A DNA stretch of 64,000 bases from contig NZ_RPHB01000005.1 in assembly GCF_019343195.1 (NCBI RefSeq), positions 186,001 through 250,000 on the forward strand, in the 5' to 3' direction. Numbering within the stretch: the stretch's first letter is position 1; every line of letters starts with the position of its first letter. A program made the translations under genes and the position numbers. The DNA comes from Arthrospiribacter ruber (lineage in GTDB: Bacteria; Bacteroidota; Bacteroidia; Cytophagales; Cyclobacteriaceae). Below, in pieces: positions 45,594 to 54,182 of the stretch. The notes beneath the pieces were generated by a model. That model was not told the DNA's origin. It saw only the letters and a list, made by a program, of their open reading frames with translations, and did no database searches.

Positions 45594-46244
45594 TTAGATA
45601 GTTTTGAGGTTTTTTATAGTAGAAATAGGATCTTCTGCACTAAAAACAAAGCTGCCTGCCACCAGAATATCAGCACCCGCTTCTTTAAGCAGAGGGGCAT
45701 TTTCTTTGTTGACGCCTCCATCAATTTCAATTTTTGTGCTGGCACCTTTTCTTTCTATCAGGGCCTTAAGTTTCCTGACTTTATCATAGGTATTGTCAAT
45801 AAATTTTTGTCCTCCAAAACCAGGGTTTACTGACATGATACAAACCAAATCTATCTGTTGGATCACATCTTCCAGCAGATCTACAGACGTATGAGGATTG
45901 AGTGCTACTCCTGCTTGAGCACCAATCTGCTTAATGGCTTGAAGCGTCCTATGGAGGTGTGTGCATGCCTCATAATGTACTGTGATTATTTCTGCGCCTG
46001 CTTTCCTGAATATCTCCAAATACTGATCTGGATTGACAATCATCAAATGCACATCAAGGGGCTTTTTCGCATGCTTGTTGATGGCTTCAGTTACAGGCAC
46101 CCCAAATGAAATATTGGGAACAAACACTCCATCCATGATATCCACATGAATATAATCTGATTCGGAGGCGTTAAGCATTTCGATTTCTCTCTGAATATTG
46201 GCAAAGTCTGAAGCCAATACCGAAGGTGCAATAAGGATAGACAT
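45594..46244 (-). CDS. rpe: Ribulose-phosphate 3-epimerase
   Basis: The 216-residue TIM-barrel enzyme interconverts ribulose 5-phosphate and xylulose 5-phosphate. Motifs are IAPSVLASDF, YIHVDIMDGVFVPNISFG (metal His and Asp), VHYEA, CIMSVNPGFGGQ and EIDGGVNKENA. Length and residues are normal. Same strand as the T9SS subtilase gene, which starts 1.7 kb upstream and ends 57 bp before this gene. Confidence 0.96.
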   Translation of the reverse strand: MSILIAPSVLASDFANIQREIEMLNASESDYIHVDIMDGVFVPNISFGVPVTEAINKHAKKPLDVHLMIVNPDQYLEIFRKAGAEIITVHYEACTHLHRTLQAIKQIGAQAGVALNPHTSVDLLEDVIQQIDLVCIMSVNPGFGGQKFIDNTYDKVRKLKALIERKGASTKIEIDGGVNKENAPLLKEAGADILVAGSFVFSAEDPISTIKNLKTI

Positions 46245-46301
46245 AGCTGGGTCGGTTGAAAATTTTTGACTTGCAAAAAAAGAAAATTAACTCTTGCTAG
46301 C

Positions 46302-47948
46302 CTACTTTTTTATGAGTTTTGTCCTTTTGATCTTGTTGCCGGCTTGCAACTCTACTATATATAGCCCGTTGGAAAGCATAGGCAACTCTACCTGAAATGG
46401 CTCCTTAATAGATGATCTTTGAACTGAATGCCTGGCAATCAATTTGCCCTGCAAGTCCATCAATGAAAATTCACCCTGATGTAGATTTCCAAAATTGACA
46501 AAAAGGGATGTTCCGGTGATGGGGTTAGGAAAAACTTTCCAGTCTTCTTCATTTTCTACCGTAATAATGTTCAGCACTTCTCCCATATAAGCCTTTGTAA
46601 AATTGGGAATACCGTAACCAAAGTCATTGTCCGGATCTTCAAAGTTATCTGCACTCTCCAGCAAAGCCTGGTAAATTTTATCCTTGTTCCATTCGGGCCT
46701 TGCCTGCCATAAGCCCGCGGCCAATGCTGCTATCTGTGGAGCAGAAAAAGAAGTCCCGTTGGACCTTCCTAGATTACCGTTTGATCTCATAAGGTAGACC
46801 TGCTCCCCGTTGGTGGTAAGTTCTGGCTTCACTCTTCCGTCAGCCGTAGGCCCTTGAGAACTGAAACCGGATCTTTCAAGGTTGTTGTTCACAGATCCAA
46901 TAGATAAAATTCCCTTCGCGTCTGCGGGAGCTGTAAGAGAAGAGGCTCCTCTCGCACCATAATTTCCAACTGATGTGATTACCAAAATCCCCTTTTGGGA
47001 GGCAATATTGGCCCCTTTAGTAATCAGGGCCGTTTCCCCATCAAGATCATCTACAGTATAATCCATGGATGGATCATCAAAATCCAGATAACCCAGAGAA
47101 CTGTTGATGATATCTACTCCCAGGCTGTCCGCAAACTCTGCTGCTTTGACCCAGTTGTACTCTTCGATCCTATATTCCGTCGGGACTTCTTCTGTGATGC
47201 ATAAAATATAATTGGCCTCTGGAGCACCTGCCAAGAGCGTCTGAGGGTCATTGGAAGCAATGAGAGAAAGTACATTTGATCCATGTTGATTATATTTAAA
47301 TATATCAGAATCCCATGGATGGACAAAATTCTTCCCCCCGATCAGCCTGCCATTTTCAAGAATATGGGAAAGTGCAGGAAGGGTATTTACTCCAGGAAAT
47401 CCAGCGTCAAAAACAGCCACAGTAACGCCCTCACCTTTAAACCCTTCTCCGTGCATCTCAGGTATCCCCAGAAGTTGGTTTTGAAACTCAAATGGTGCAG
47501 CATCTGATTTATTTTTCATCCCCTTTAGATTCAAATTGAAGCTTTTTTCCCCACTTTTATTAGAAACCCTTCCTTGAGGAACAAATCCAGGAGCCACCAA
47601 AATCACATCTTCTACTATGTCCAGATCCAGTATTTCTTCTATTTCTTCGGGATTGGCAATGACAACTGAGGCATTTAGCCAATTGGAATGATAAAGGATT
47701 TCCAAGACCATTGGCTGCACCTTTTCTATATTAGCAGGAGATACCGGTAGATCAAGACTATCCAAGGGAATATTGAAACGGCTTTTTCTTTCCACGGCCA
47801 TAGGACTTAAGTAATCTGAGGGATTATCCAAGGCAAAAACATCATGTGGCTTGTATTTATAATGCACGGCATACCTGTTTTGCCCAGAGGCCAATCCGGC
47901 GTACAGAATTGCAAACAATAGCATTGGAACCAACTTTTTAACCACCAT
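46302..47948 (-). CDS. Secreted subtilase with T9SS sorting domain
   Basis: The 548-residue product is a serine protease of family S8. A signal peptide (LLFAILYAGLASG) is followed by a propeptide-like region and a subtilisin domain with Asp181 (AVFDAGFPG), His222 (NQHGSN), oxyanion Asn329 (SVGNYG) and Ser400 (NGTSFSAP). The last 75 residues, from VFPNPITG to GNKIKRTKLIKK, form a type A C-terminal domain that targets proteins to the type IX secretion system. Its start overlaps the upstream lipoprotein gene by 11 bp. Confidence 0.93.
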   Translation of the reverse strand: MVVKKLVPMLLFAILYAGLASGQNRYAVHYKYKPHDVFALDNPSDYLSPMAVERKSRFNIPLDSLDLPVSPANIEKVQPMVLEILYHSNWLNASVVIANPEEIEEILDLDIVEDVILVAPGFVPQGRVSNKSGEKSFNLNLKGMKNKSDAAPFEFQNQLLGIPEMHGEGFKGEGVTVAVFDAGFPGVNTLPALSHILENGRLIGGKNFVHPWDSDIFKYNQHGSNVLSLIASNDPQTLLAGAPEANYILCITEEVPTEYRIEEYNWVKAAEFADSLGVDIINSSLGYLDFDDPSMDYTVDDLDGETALITKGANIASQKGILVITSVGNYGARGASSLTAPADAKGILSIGSVNNNLERSGFSSQGPTADGRVKPELTTNGEQVYLMRSNGNLGRSNGTSFSAPQIAALAAGLWQARPEWNKDKIYQALLESADNFEDPDNDFGYGIPNFTKAYMGEVLNIITVENEEDWKVFPNPITGTSLFVNFGNLHQGEFSLMDLQGKLIARHSVQRSSIKEPFQVELPMLSNGLYIVELQAGNKIKRTKLIKK

Positions 47949-48612
47949 ATACTGATATTTTCAAATGTGTTTTTCTACCGGAATTGACAATCATTTCTCC
48001 CAGACAATCATTTCTGGAACAATAAGTAAATACTTCATAGTACTGCTCTACCATTCCTATGCCGCGGGTGAAAACTTCATACCTATTGTCCCGAAATGTA
48101 ATCTCATCATCATCTTCTTCCTGCAATATCTTTACTGAGCGCTGAAAGGTCTGTTCACCGACTGTGACATTTCCCATAAACGACACCCTATATTCATCTG
48201 GATTAGAGGAATTGTATACCATAGCGTCCCAAGATTTCCCCGTTTCTACAGGAAAAACCAAAGGAACCGTCTTTTGGTTTTCAAATTGCCTGATCAATGC
48301 ATTTCTACGTATTTGTAGGGAATAGTTGCCTTGCCCTACCCAAAAATCCAAATCTTCGGATTTTTCTCTTTTGACCACAAAGACCTCTTCTCCCGCAGCA
48401 TTCTGAAAACTGTACTCAATCTGATCTCTCAAAAAATAAGTGCTATGCTCCTCATCTCCTTCCCCGAAAACTATGGTTTCGTCTACTTCATATATCCAAA
48501 ATAGGCCAACCCTCAATGGCTGAAAATCCTGACCAAAATCTGTTCTGGGATTTTCAGTTTCCACACAAGCTGAAAGTATCACCAGAAAAACTACCCAAAT
48601 CCACTTATTCAT
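47938..48612 (-). CDS. Lipoprotein of unknown function coupled to the subtilase
   Basis: The 224-residue product has a lipoprotein signal ending in LSACVETE and a beta-rich domain (RVGLFWIYEVDETIVF, GKSWDAMVYNSSNPDEYRVSFMG). There are two cysteines near the C-terminus (YCSRNDCLGEM). It starts the subtilase transcript and overlaps that gene by 11 bp, so the two are translated together; it could be an inhibitor, substrate or anchor of the protease. Family not recognised. Confidence 0.75.
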   Translation of the reverse strand: MNKWIWVVFLVILSACVETENPRTDFGQDFQPLRVGLFWIYEVDETIVFGEGDEEHSTYFLRDQIEYSFQNAAGEEVFVVKREKSEDLDFWVGQGNYSLQIRRNALIRQFENQKTVPLVFPVETGKSWDAMVYNSSNPDEYRVSFMGNVTVGEQTFQRSVKILQEEDDDEITFRDNRYEVFTRGIGMVEQYYEVFTYCSRNDCLGEMIVNSGRKTHLKISVYGG

Positions 48613-48663
48613 AATCCACTGTTGAAGGATGGGCTAAAAATACATTTTTCATACGAAAACTTT

Positions 48664-48671
48664 TACCTTAG
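48664..48671 (+). promoter_or_regulatory. Candidate -7 element of the TrpF-like/hemF/PAP2 cluster
   Basis: TACCTTAG matches the Bacteroidota TAnnTTTG element at all but one fixed position and lies 26 bp upstream of the ATG at 48697. No strong -33 motif (TTTG) is seen about 20 bp before it. Confidence 0.3.
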
Positions 48672-48696
48672 CGTCAAAAATCAGATAATCTATAGA

Positions 48697-49323
48697 ATGG
48701 CGCTTAAAACTTTTGTAAAAATATCCGCAGTAAACAACCTTTCTGATGCACGCTATTGTGCTGGCATGCAAGTCAACCTAATGGGATTCAGCTTGGAAGA
48801 AAATACCAAGAACTTTACATCTCCGGAAAAATTCAAAGAAATAACAGATTGGCTTTCAGGTCTGGAGTACATTGCGGAATTTTCTCATACCCATCCGGAA
48901 AGAATTCTCACTATTTTACAGCAATATGATGGCTTTCACCACATTCAGATCGAGGAAGAAATACATTTGAAAATGTTGGTCAATACGCCTTATGGCATTG
49001 TACTGAAACAATCCATCAATTCAAAAGAAGACCTTGAGGAACTGATAAAGAAAGTGGACTCATATCAGCAACACAACATTACCCTTTTATTGGAATCTGA
49101 AAAACTCGAACTTTCCGCAGAGATCACGGATAAAATCAAGCAATTGGCTTCATCTTGTCAGGTATTAATCGGATTCGGACTATCAGCAGATAATGTATTG
49201 AATGTTGTAGAACAAACTGAGGCAAAAGGTATTTCTATGGAAGGAGGCGATGAAATCAAACCTGGATTAAAGGATTTTGATGAACTGGCCGAAATCTTGG
49301 AAACCCTGGAAATAGAAGATTAA
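48697..49323 (+). CDS. TrpF-like barrel protein lacking the catalytic cysteine
   Basis: The 208-residue product has a TIM-barrel sequence like phosphoribosylanthranilate isomerase (TrpF): TFVKISAVNNLSDARYCAGM at the start and LIGFGLSADNVL, GISMEGGDEIKPGLKDFDEL at the end. In TrpF the first strand reads KICG with the catalytic Cys; here it is KISA (Ser10), and the general-acid Asp strand reads LLLESE. So it is unlikely to be a standard TrpF. No trp genes adjoin it; hemF follows by 40 bp. The ATG at 48697 replaces an upstream TTG. Role unknown. Confidence 0.65.
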   Translation: MALKTFVKISAVNNLSDARYCAGMQVNLMGFSLEENTKNFTSPEKFKEITDWLSGLEYIAEFSHTHPERILTILQQYDGFHHIQIEEEIHLKMLVNTPYGIVLKQSINSKEDLEELIKKVDSYQQHNITLLLESEKLELSAEITDKIKQLASSCQVLIGFGLSADNVLNVVEQTEAKGISMEGGDEIKPGLKDFDELAEILETLEIED

Positions 49324-49363
49324 TAAACCTCTGTATATCAACAATTAAATTAATCCTATATCA

Positions 49364-50266
49364 ATGGATAAATCAATCATTACCGAGGATTTCAAAAAGA
49401 TCCAAGACTACATCTGTGCTGAACTGGAGTCGGAAGACGGTCAGGGAAGATTCAGGGAAGATTTGTGGAAAAGACCAGAGGGCGGAGGTGGCAGAACCAG
49501 GATTTTTGAAAATGGAAAAATCATTGAAAAAGGCGGGGTGGCCTTTTCAGCTGTGGAAGGCCCTACACCGGAAAAGATACTTAAAAAGCTCCAATTGGAG
49601 CAGGCAGATTTTTATGCCACAGGAGTTTCTATCGTGCTTCATCCACACAATCCTATGGTTCCCATCATCCATATGAACATCAGGTATTTTGAGATGAGCA
49701 ATGGAGTTCGATGGTTTGGTGGAGGCATAGACCTTACACCACACTATGTAGACCAAGCTGATGCGGTGTATTTTCACAAACTGGTAAAAGAAACCTGCGA
49801 CCAGTTTGATGAAGGATATTATCCTAAATTTAAAAAATGGGCAGATGATTACTTTTTCATCAAACACAGAAATGAAACCAGGGGAATCGGGGGAATTTTC
49901 TTTGACCGTCTCAACGATCAGGATGAGGGTAAGATGCTGGACATTTTCAACTTCGTAAAATCTATAGGTTATCTTTTCCCAAAGATTTACAGACATTTCA
50001 TGGAAAAAAACCACATGCTGCCATTTGGTGAAAGACAGAAAAAATGGCAGGCCCTCAGACGAGGTAGGTATGTGGAATTTAATCTGGTCTGGGATGCAGG
50101 TACCAAATTTGGGCTGGACACCAACGGTCGTACTGAAAGTATCCTCATGAGTATGCCTCCTGAGGCCAATTGGGAATACATGCATCAGCCGGATGAAGGA
50201 TCACCAGAATGGGATACCCTCAACTGTTTGAAAAAAGATGTAGACTGGGTCAATATTAAATTATGA
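49364..50266 (+). CDS. hemF: Oxygen-dependent coproporphyrinogen III oxidase
   Basis: The 300-residue enzyme converts coproporphyrinogen III to protoporphyrinogen IX with oxygen, in the cytosol. It contains WKRPEGGGGRTRIFENGKI, GVSIVLHPHNPMVP, WFGGGIDLTPHY and YVEFNLVWDAGTKFGL, all typical of HemF. The use of HemF means that heme can be made aerobically. It overlaps the PAP2 gene by 4 bp (ATGA). Confidence 0.96.
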   Translation: MDKSIITEDFKKIQDYICAELESEDGQGRFREDLWKRPEGGGGRTRIFENGKIIEKGGVAFSAVEGPTPEKILKKLQLEQADFYATGVSIVLHPHNPMVPIIHMNIRYFEMSNGVRWFGGGIDLTPHYVDQADAVYFHKLVKETCDQFDEGYYPKFKKWADDYFFIKHRNETRGIGGIFFDRLNDQDEGKMLDIFNFVKSIGYLFPKIYRHFMEKNHMLPFGERQKKWQALRRGRYVEFNLVWDAGTKFGLDTNGRTESILMSMPPEANWEYMHQPDEGSPEWDTLNCLKKDVDWVNIKL

Positions 50267-50838
50267 TAGAGCAGCTTATTGAGTGGGATCATGCCCTTTT
50301 TTTATTTCTCAATGGGATACATTCCGATTTTTTGGATCCCATCATGTTTTTTTTGACGCAGACCAAACCTTGGATCCCTCTTTATGCACTCTTACTCTTC
50401 CTGATATGGAAGGCTTATGGCAAGCAAGCGTGGTGGGCAGTGATTTCAATTGGACTGGCGATCTTATTCGCGGACCAATTTACTTCCACTTTCATGAAAC
50501 CATTTTTTGCAAGGATGAGGCCATGTTATGACCCTGATTTTGTAGACATTATACACCATTACGGCAACTGTAGCAGCAAGTATGGCTTCGCATCTTCCCA
50601 TGCGGCAAACAGCTTTGCCATTGCCACTTTGATGTACTTCATTTTAGGTAAAAAATTTCCAGCAGTTATATGGCTATTTGCTTGGGCTGGTCTTTTTTCC
50701 TACACCAGAATTTATCTTGGAGTACATTTTCCCGGTGATGTATTCGTAGGCGGAATGGTGGGAATTGCAAGTGGATTTTTGGCTTACAAAATAGGTATCA
50801 CGATCTGGCATTTGACAAGGACCAGTAAAACGACCTAA
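50263..50838 (+). CDS. PAP2-family membrane phosphatase
   Basis: The 191-residue product is a multi-spanning lipid phosphatase. The three PAP2 motifs are KPFFARMRP (K-x6-RP), SSHA in GFASSHAANSF (normally PSGH), and YTRIYLGVHFPGDV with the active His and Asp. It probably dephosphorylates undecaprenyl pyrophosphate or phosphatidic-type lipids. It overlaps the end of hemF and is translated with it. The 370-bp gap after it holds copy C of the dispersed element. Confidence 0.87.
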   Translation: MIEQLIEWDHALFLFLNGIHSDFLDPIMFFLTQTKPWIPLYALLLFLIWKAYGKQAWWAVISIGLAILFADQFTSTFMKPFFARMRPCYDPDFVDIIHHYGNCSSKYGFASSHAANSFAIATLMYFILGKKFPAVIWLFAWAGLFSYTRIYLGVHFPGDVFVGGMVGIASGFLAYKIGITIWHLTRTSKTT

Positions 50839-50924
50839 CAAACATTTTAAAAAAACTTAAGTGGTACCATAAGGTTTGTACATGAAAAGTTCGATATATT
50901 GTTCATTACAATATTGTAATTCAT

Positions 50925-51131
50925 GATTATCCGCTTACTTACCAGTAGAACCTAAATAATGGAACAAACCTATGATTTCAAGCCAATCCCGATAAACCGG
51001 GTCAAGTTATCCATGAATAACTTGTCCGCCGAGGCGAATCCAACTTGCCTGCGGCAGGCAGGTATCTATTAGTATCGGATTGATCTAGGCACTTATTTAA
51101 ATTGGCTAGTGGTATAATTGCGGATATGCAA
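50925..51131. repeat. Dispersed palindromic element, copy C (longest)
   Basis: This 207-bp copy has the same ends as copies A and D (gattatccgc... / ...gcggatatgcaa) but about 60 bp more in the middle, which contains two further palindromes: CAAGTTAT-CCATGA-ATAACTTG and TGCCTGCGGCAGGCA. It is flanked by attgtaattcat (50913-50924) and attgtaatttat (51132-51143), 11 of 12 identical. It ends 77 bp before the first arsenosugar gene, so it may affect that operon's promoter region. Confidence 0.8.
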
Positions 51132-51208
51132 ATTGTAATTTATCACAATCCAACAATAAGTATTACGTCGTATATCTCATTTTAAAATCATAAAAAAAAC
51201 CTTTACAC

Positions 51209-51541
51209 ATGAAAACTTACTACAACCCCGAAGACCTTAAAAAATTTGGTAAAATAGGTGAATTCCAAAAATCAATGGCCGACAAATTTTTTGATTATTA
51301 CGGTGAAGTATTCAAAGAAGGGGCACTTACCGCTAGAGAAAAATCCCTGATTGCCCTGGCTGTAGCACATGCTGTACAATGTCCTTATTGTATTGATGCA
51401 TACACCGTTGATACTATGGAAAAAGGTTGTGACGAAGAGCAAATGATGGAAGCAGTACACGTAGCTGCTGCTATCAGAGGAGGAGCATCTCTTGTACACT
51501 CCACACAAATGATGAATAAAGCCAAAGAAATCTCAATGTAA
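51209..51541 (+). CDS. Arsenosugar-associated AhpD/carboxymuconolactone-decarboxylase-like protein
   Basis: The 110-residue helical protein has the AhpD-like redox motif CPYC with a following His region (AVQCPYCIDAYTVD), as in the peroxidase-like proteins found with ArsS genes. It probably has thiol-dependent peroxidase or oxidoreductase activity. It is the first gene of the arsenosugar operon; its TAA overlaps the arsS ATG by one base. A dyad TACG-T-CGTA lies about 40 bp upstream but has no clear meaning. Confidence 0.85.
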   Translation: MKTYYNPEDLKKFGKIGEFQKSMADKFFDYYGEVFKEGALTAREKSLIALAVAHAVQCPYCIDAYTVDTMEKGCDEEQMMEAVHVAAAIRGGASLVHSTQMMNKAKEISM

Positions 51542-52584
51542 TGAAGTCATTAAAAGCACAGAATCATCCCCTAGCCAATACTGAATACGAAATTGAATTA
51601 CTTGAATCATCAGATTTTAAAGGAAGGTTCGAAAATAAACTGGAAGCGTCAAGGCTTTTTCCACTTAAGCCTACCCAGATTGAAATCCTCCAGATCAATA
51701 TGGGAAAAATGTGCAATCAGATATGCAAACATTGCCATGTGGATGCAGGTCCTGACCGAAAAGAAATTATGGAAAGGGACATCATGAGTCATTGCTTGAA
51801 TGTCATCCGTGAAAACAAGATCAAAACGGTGGACCTGACCGGTGGAGCTCCTGAAATGAACCCTCATTTTCGCTGGTTTGTCACTGAGATCCGGACCATT
51901 GATCCTGATATCAATATCATCGTCAGATGTAACCTGACCATCATTCTTGCCAATCCAAAATATCATGACCTACCAGAATTTTATCAGCAAAATAATGTAG
52001 AAGTAGTGTCTTCACTACCTTACTTTAATCCTGTCAAAACTGATGCACAGAGAGGTGATGGGGTTTTTGAAAAATCTATCAAAGCGCTGCGCATGCTCAA
52101 CGGGATTGGATATGGAATGGCCGGTACAGGTTTGGTCCTTAATCTGGTCTATAATCCCTCAGGCGCATTTTTGCCAGGTTCCCAGCAAGGCTTGGAAGCT
52201 GAATTCAAAAGAAAATTAAGTACTCAATACCAAATTGAATTCAATTCACTTTTCACGATCACCAATATTCCGATCAGCAGGTTTTTGGAGTATTTGCAGA
52301 GAAGTGGAAATTATGAAGCTTACATGGAAAAACTGATTGAATCCTATAACCCTTCTGCTGCTGCCAATGTCATGTGCAGAAGCACCATTTCAGTTGGTTG
52401 GGATGGATACTTATATGATTGTGATTTCAACCAAATGCTTGAACTCAAAGTAAAAAGCCCTGAGTCCCAGCACATCAAAGACTGGAAACAAAGTGCTTTA
52501 CATAATAGAAATATTGTGGTAAATCAACATTGTTTTGGCTGTACTGCCGGAGCAGGATCCAGTTGTGGAGGGACTACAGCATAA
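51541..52584 (+). CDS. arsS: Arsenosugar-biosynthesis radical SAM protein ArsS
   Basis: The 347-residue radical SAM enzyme has the cluster motif Cys58-x3-Cys62-x2-Cys65 (MCNQICKHCHVD), GGAPEMNPHF and the C-terminal CFGCTAGAGSSCGG, which is characteristic of ArsS. ArsS joins a 5'-deoxyadenosyl group to dimethylarsenic compounds to make the precursor of oxo-arsenosugars. It is the second gene of the operon, directly after the AhpD-like gene. Confidence 0.92.
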   Translation: MKSLKAQNHPLANTEYEIELLESSDFKGRFENKLEASRLFPLKPTQIEILQINMGKMCNQICKHCHVDAGPDRKEIMERDIMSHCLNVIRENKIKTVDLTGGAPEMNPHFRWFVTEIRTIDPDINIIVRCNLTIILANPKYHDLPEFYQQNNVEVVSSLPYFNPVKTDAQRGDGVFEKSIKALRMLNGIGYGMAGTGLVLNLVYNPSGAFLPGSQQGLEAEFKRKLSTQYQIEFNSLFTITNIPISRFLEYLQRSGNYEAYMEKLIESYNPSAAANVMCRSTISVGWDGYLYDCDFNQMLELKVKSPESQHIKDWKQSALHNRNIVVNQHCFGCTAGAGSSCGGTTA

Positions 52585-52585
52585 T

Positions 52586-53215
52586 ATGGCCAGAAGTTCA
52601 AAAAATGCAATTATAGTTTTTCAAAAAAACCTCATTTCAGGAAAAGTCAAAACCCGCCTTGCCAAAACTTTGGGAGATGAAGTTGCAATGGAAATATACC
52701 GTTCTCTTATCAAATCTACCTATGATGAAATCAGTAAGCTCAAAGAGGTAGATATTTTCATTTACCTGTCAGACTATGTGGAGGAGCTGCCCTTTGACAT
52801 CAAAGGAAAAATCTATAAAATTCATGCCCAAAAAGGAAAAGATTTGGGTGAGAGAATGAATGAGGCTTTTAAAGACTGTTTCGATCATGGCTATGAGAAA
52901 TGCCTCATCATAGGTACAGACTGTCCGGAAATTACAGCACAAGACTTGCAATTGGCACTGGATAAGCTTTACTTCAAGGACCTCGTCATAGGCCCTGCTG
53001 AGGATGGGGGGTACTATTTATTGGGAATAAAGAAACATACACCTAGCCTATTTGAATCTATTAATTGGTCTACTGACCAAGTGATGACGAGCACGATTCA
53101 GAAAGCTGAAGAACAAGGTTTAAGCTACGATAAACTGAAAACTTTAAATGATATAGACACTGAAGAAGACTGGAAACTTTATAAACTCAAAAAAACGAAT
53201 GAGCAACTACCTTGA
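52586..53215 (+). CDS. Arsenosugar-cluster nucleotidyl/glycosyltransferase (TIGR04282-like)
   Basis: The 209-residue GT-A fold protein has KNAIIVFQKNLISGKVKTRLA at the N-terminus (nucleotide-sugar or NTP site), IIGTDCPEITAQDL and GPAEDGGYYLLGI. This pattern marks the glycosyltransferase type seen in arsenosugar loci. The frame extends back to 52535 inside arsS, but the ATG at 52586 starts the domain. It ends 17 bp inside arsM. Confidence 0.88.
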   Translation: MARSSKNAIIVFQKNLISGKVKTRLAKTLGDEVAMEIYRSLIKSTYDEISKLKEVDIFIYLSDYVEELPFDIKGKIYKIHAQKGKDLGERMNEAFKDCFDHGYEKCLIIGTDCPEITAQDLQLALDKLYFKDLVIGPAEDGGYYLLGIKKHTPSLFESINWSTDQVMTSTIQKAEEQGLSYDKLKTLNDIDTEEDWKLYKLKKTNEQLP

Positions 53216-54170
53216 TACCACTGTAAATGTATACAAAGAAGCAGCTTTAAAACCGGATGTCGGCCTTTGCTGCACCACCACTCCCGTTTGGCAATTGCCA
53301 GGACTGAGTATCCCAAAGATCATGCAGGAGATGAACTATGGCTGCGGAAGCACTGTACACCCTAGAGACTTGGTCAACAATCCAAAAATCCTGTACGTCG
53401 GTGTTGGTGGGGGGATGGAAGTCTTGCAGTTTGCCTATTTTTCCCGCCAAAAAGAGGGGGTTGTTGGAATTGACATAGTAGATGAAATGCTCGCAGCTTG
53501 CATGGAAAACCTGAATGTGGCAGAAGAGCAAAACCCCTGGTTCAGCAAAGATTTTGTTTCACTGAGAAAAGGAACAGCCCTAAGTCTTCCTGTAGAGGAC
53601 GCTTCTATAGATGTAGCTGCCCAAAACTGTCTTTTCAATATTTTTACAAAAGAAGACCTAAAATTGGCATTGACTGAAATGTACAGGGTGCTAAAACCTC
53701 ATGGCAGATTGGTACTTAGTGACCCCGTGACAGAACAAACCATGCCTGATTCATTGAAAAATGACGAAAGACTGAGAGCCCTATGCCTAAGTGGTTCACT
53801 TCCCCTTCAGGAGTATCTGGATATGATCACTGAAGCTGGATTTGGCACTGTTGAAGTAAGAGCCAAAAGACCTTATAGAATACTTGCTCCAGGACAATAT
53901 GACACCAAAGAATTGATCATGCTCGAAAGCGTGGAAGTATGTGCTATCAAAGATCCAATGCCTGAGGATGGTCCTTGCATATTCACCGGTAAAGCTGCGA
54001 TATATTTTGGGAACGAAGAGTATTTTGATGATAAAAAAGGTCATGTTCTTATGCCAAATCAACCACTCTCCGTATGTGACAAAACAGCCAAGGTGCTGGC
54101 TAAGCTTCAAAGAAATGATATCTTTATTTCGGAATCAACCTATTTCTATGATGGAGGGGGTTGCTGTTAA
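53199..54170 (+). CDS. arsM: Arsenite methyltransferase of the arsenosugar pathway (ArsM)
   Basis: The 323-residue SAM-dependent methyltransferase has the motif VGVGGGMEVLQFA and a later LKPHGRLVLSDPV strand. Cysteines in LCCTTT and MNYGCGST and a terminal GGGCC are arsenic-binding candidates, as in ArsM proteins of arsenosugar clusters. It methylates arsenite stepwise to the dimethyl form, which ArsS then uses. It overlaps the glycosyltransferase gene by 17 bp and precedes a DUF6134 gene by 12 bp. Confidence 0.9.
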   Translation: MSNYLDTTVNVYKEAALKPDVGLCCTTTPVWQLPGLSIPKIMQEMNYGCGSTVHPRDLVNNPKILYVGVGGGMEVLQFAYFSRQKEGVVGIDIVDEMLAACMENLNVAEEQNPWFSKDFVSLRKGTALSLPVEDASIDVAAQNCLFNIFTKEDLKLALTEMYRVLKPHGRLVLSDPVTEQTMPDSLKNDERLRALCLSGSLPLQEYLDMITEAGFGTVEVRAKRPYRILAPGQYDTKELIMLESVEVCAIKDPMPEDGPCIFTGKAAIYFGNEEYFDDKKGHVLMPNQPLSVCDKTAKVLAKLQRNDIFISESTYFYDGGGCC

Positions 54171-54182
54171 GACTGAAAAGAC

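Noticed and set aside
49547-50185. Long open frame on the minus strand opposite hemF (212 codons)
   Set aside because: hemF on the plus strand has all family motifs and correct length; the antisense product has no domain character and no sensible start.
51044-51062. TGCCTGCGGCAGGCA palindrome as a protein-binding site
   Set aside because: It lies inside copy C of the dispersed element and is a repeat type often scattered in Bacteroidota genomes, so a specific operator is not supported.
51164-51172. Dyad TACG-T-CGTA upstream of the arsenosugar operon as an ArsR operator
   Set aside because: The arms are only 4 bp and do not match known ArsR boxes; chance occurrence is likely.
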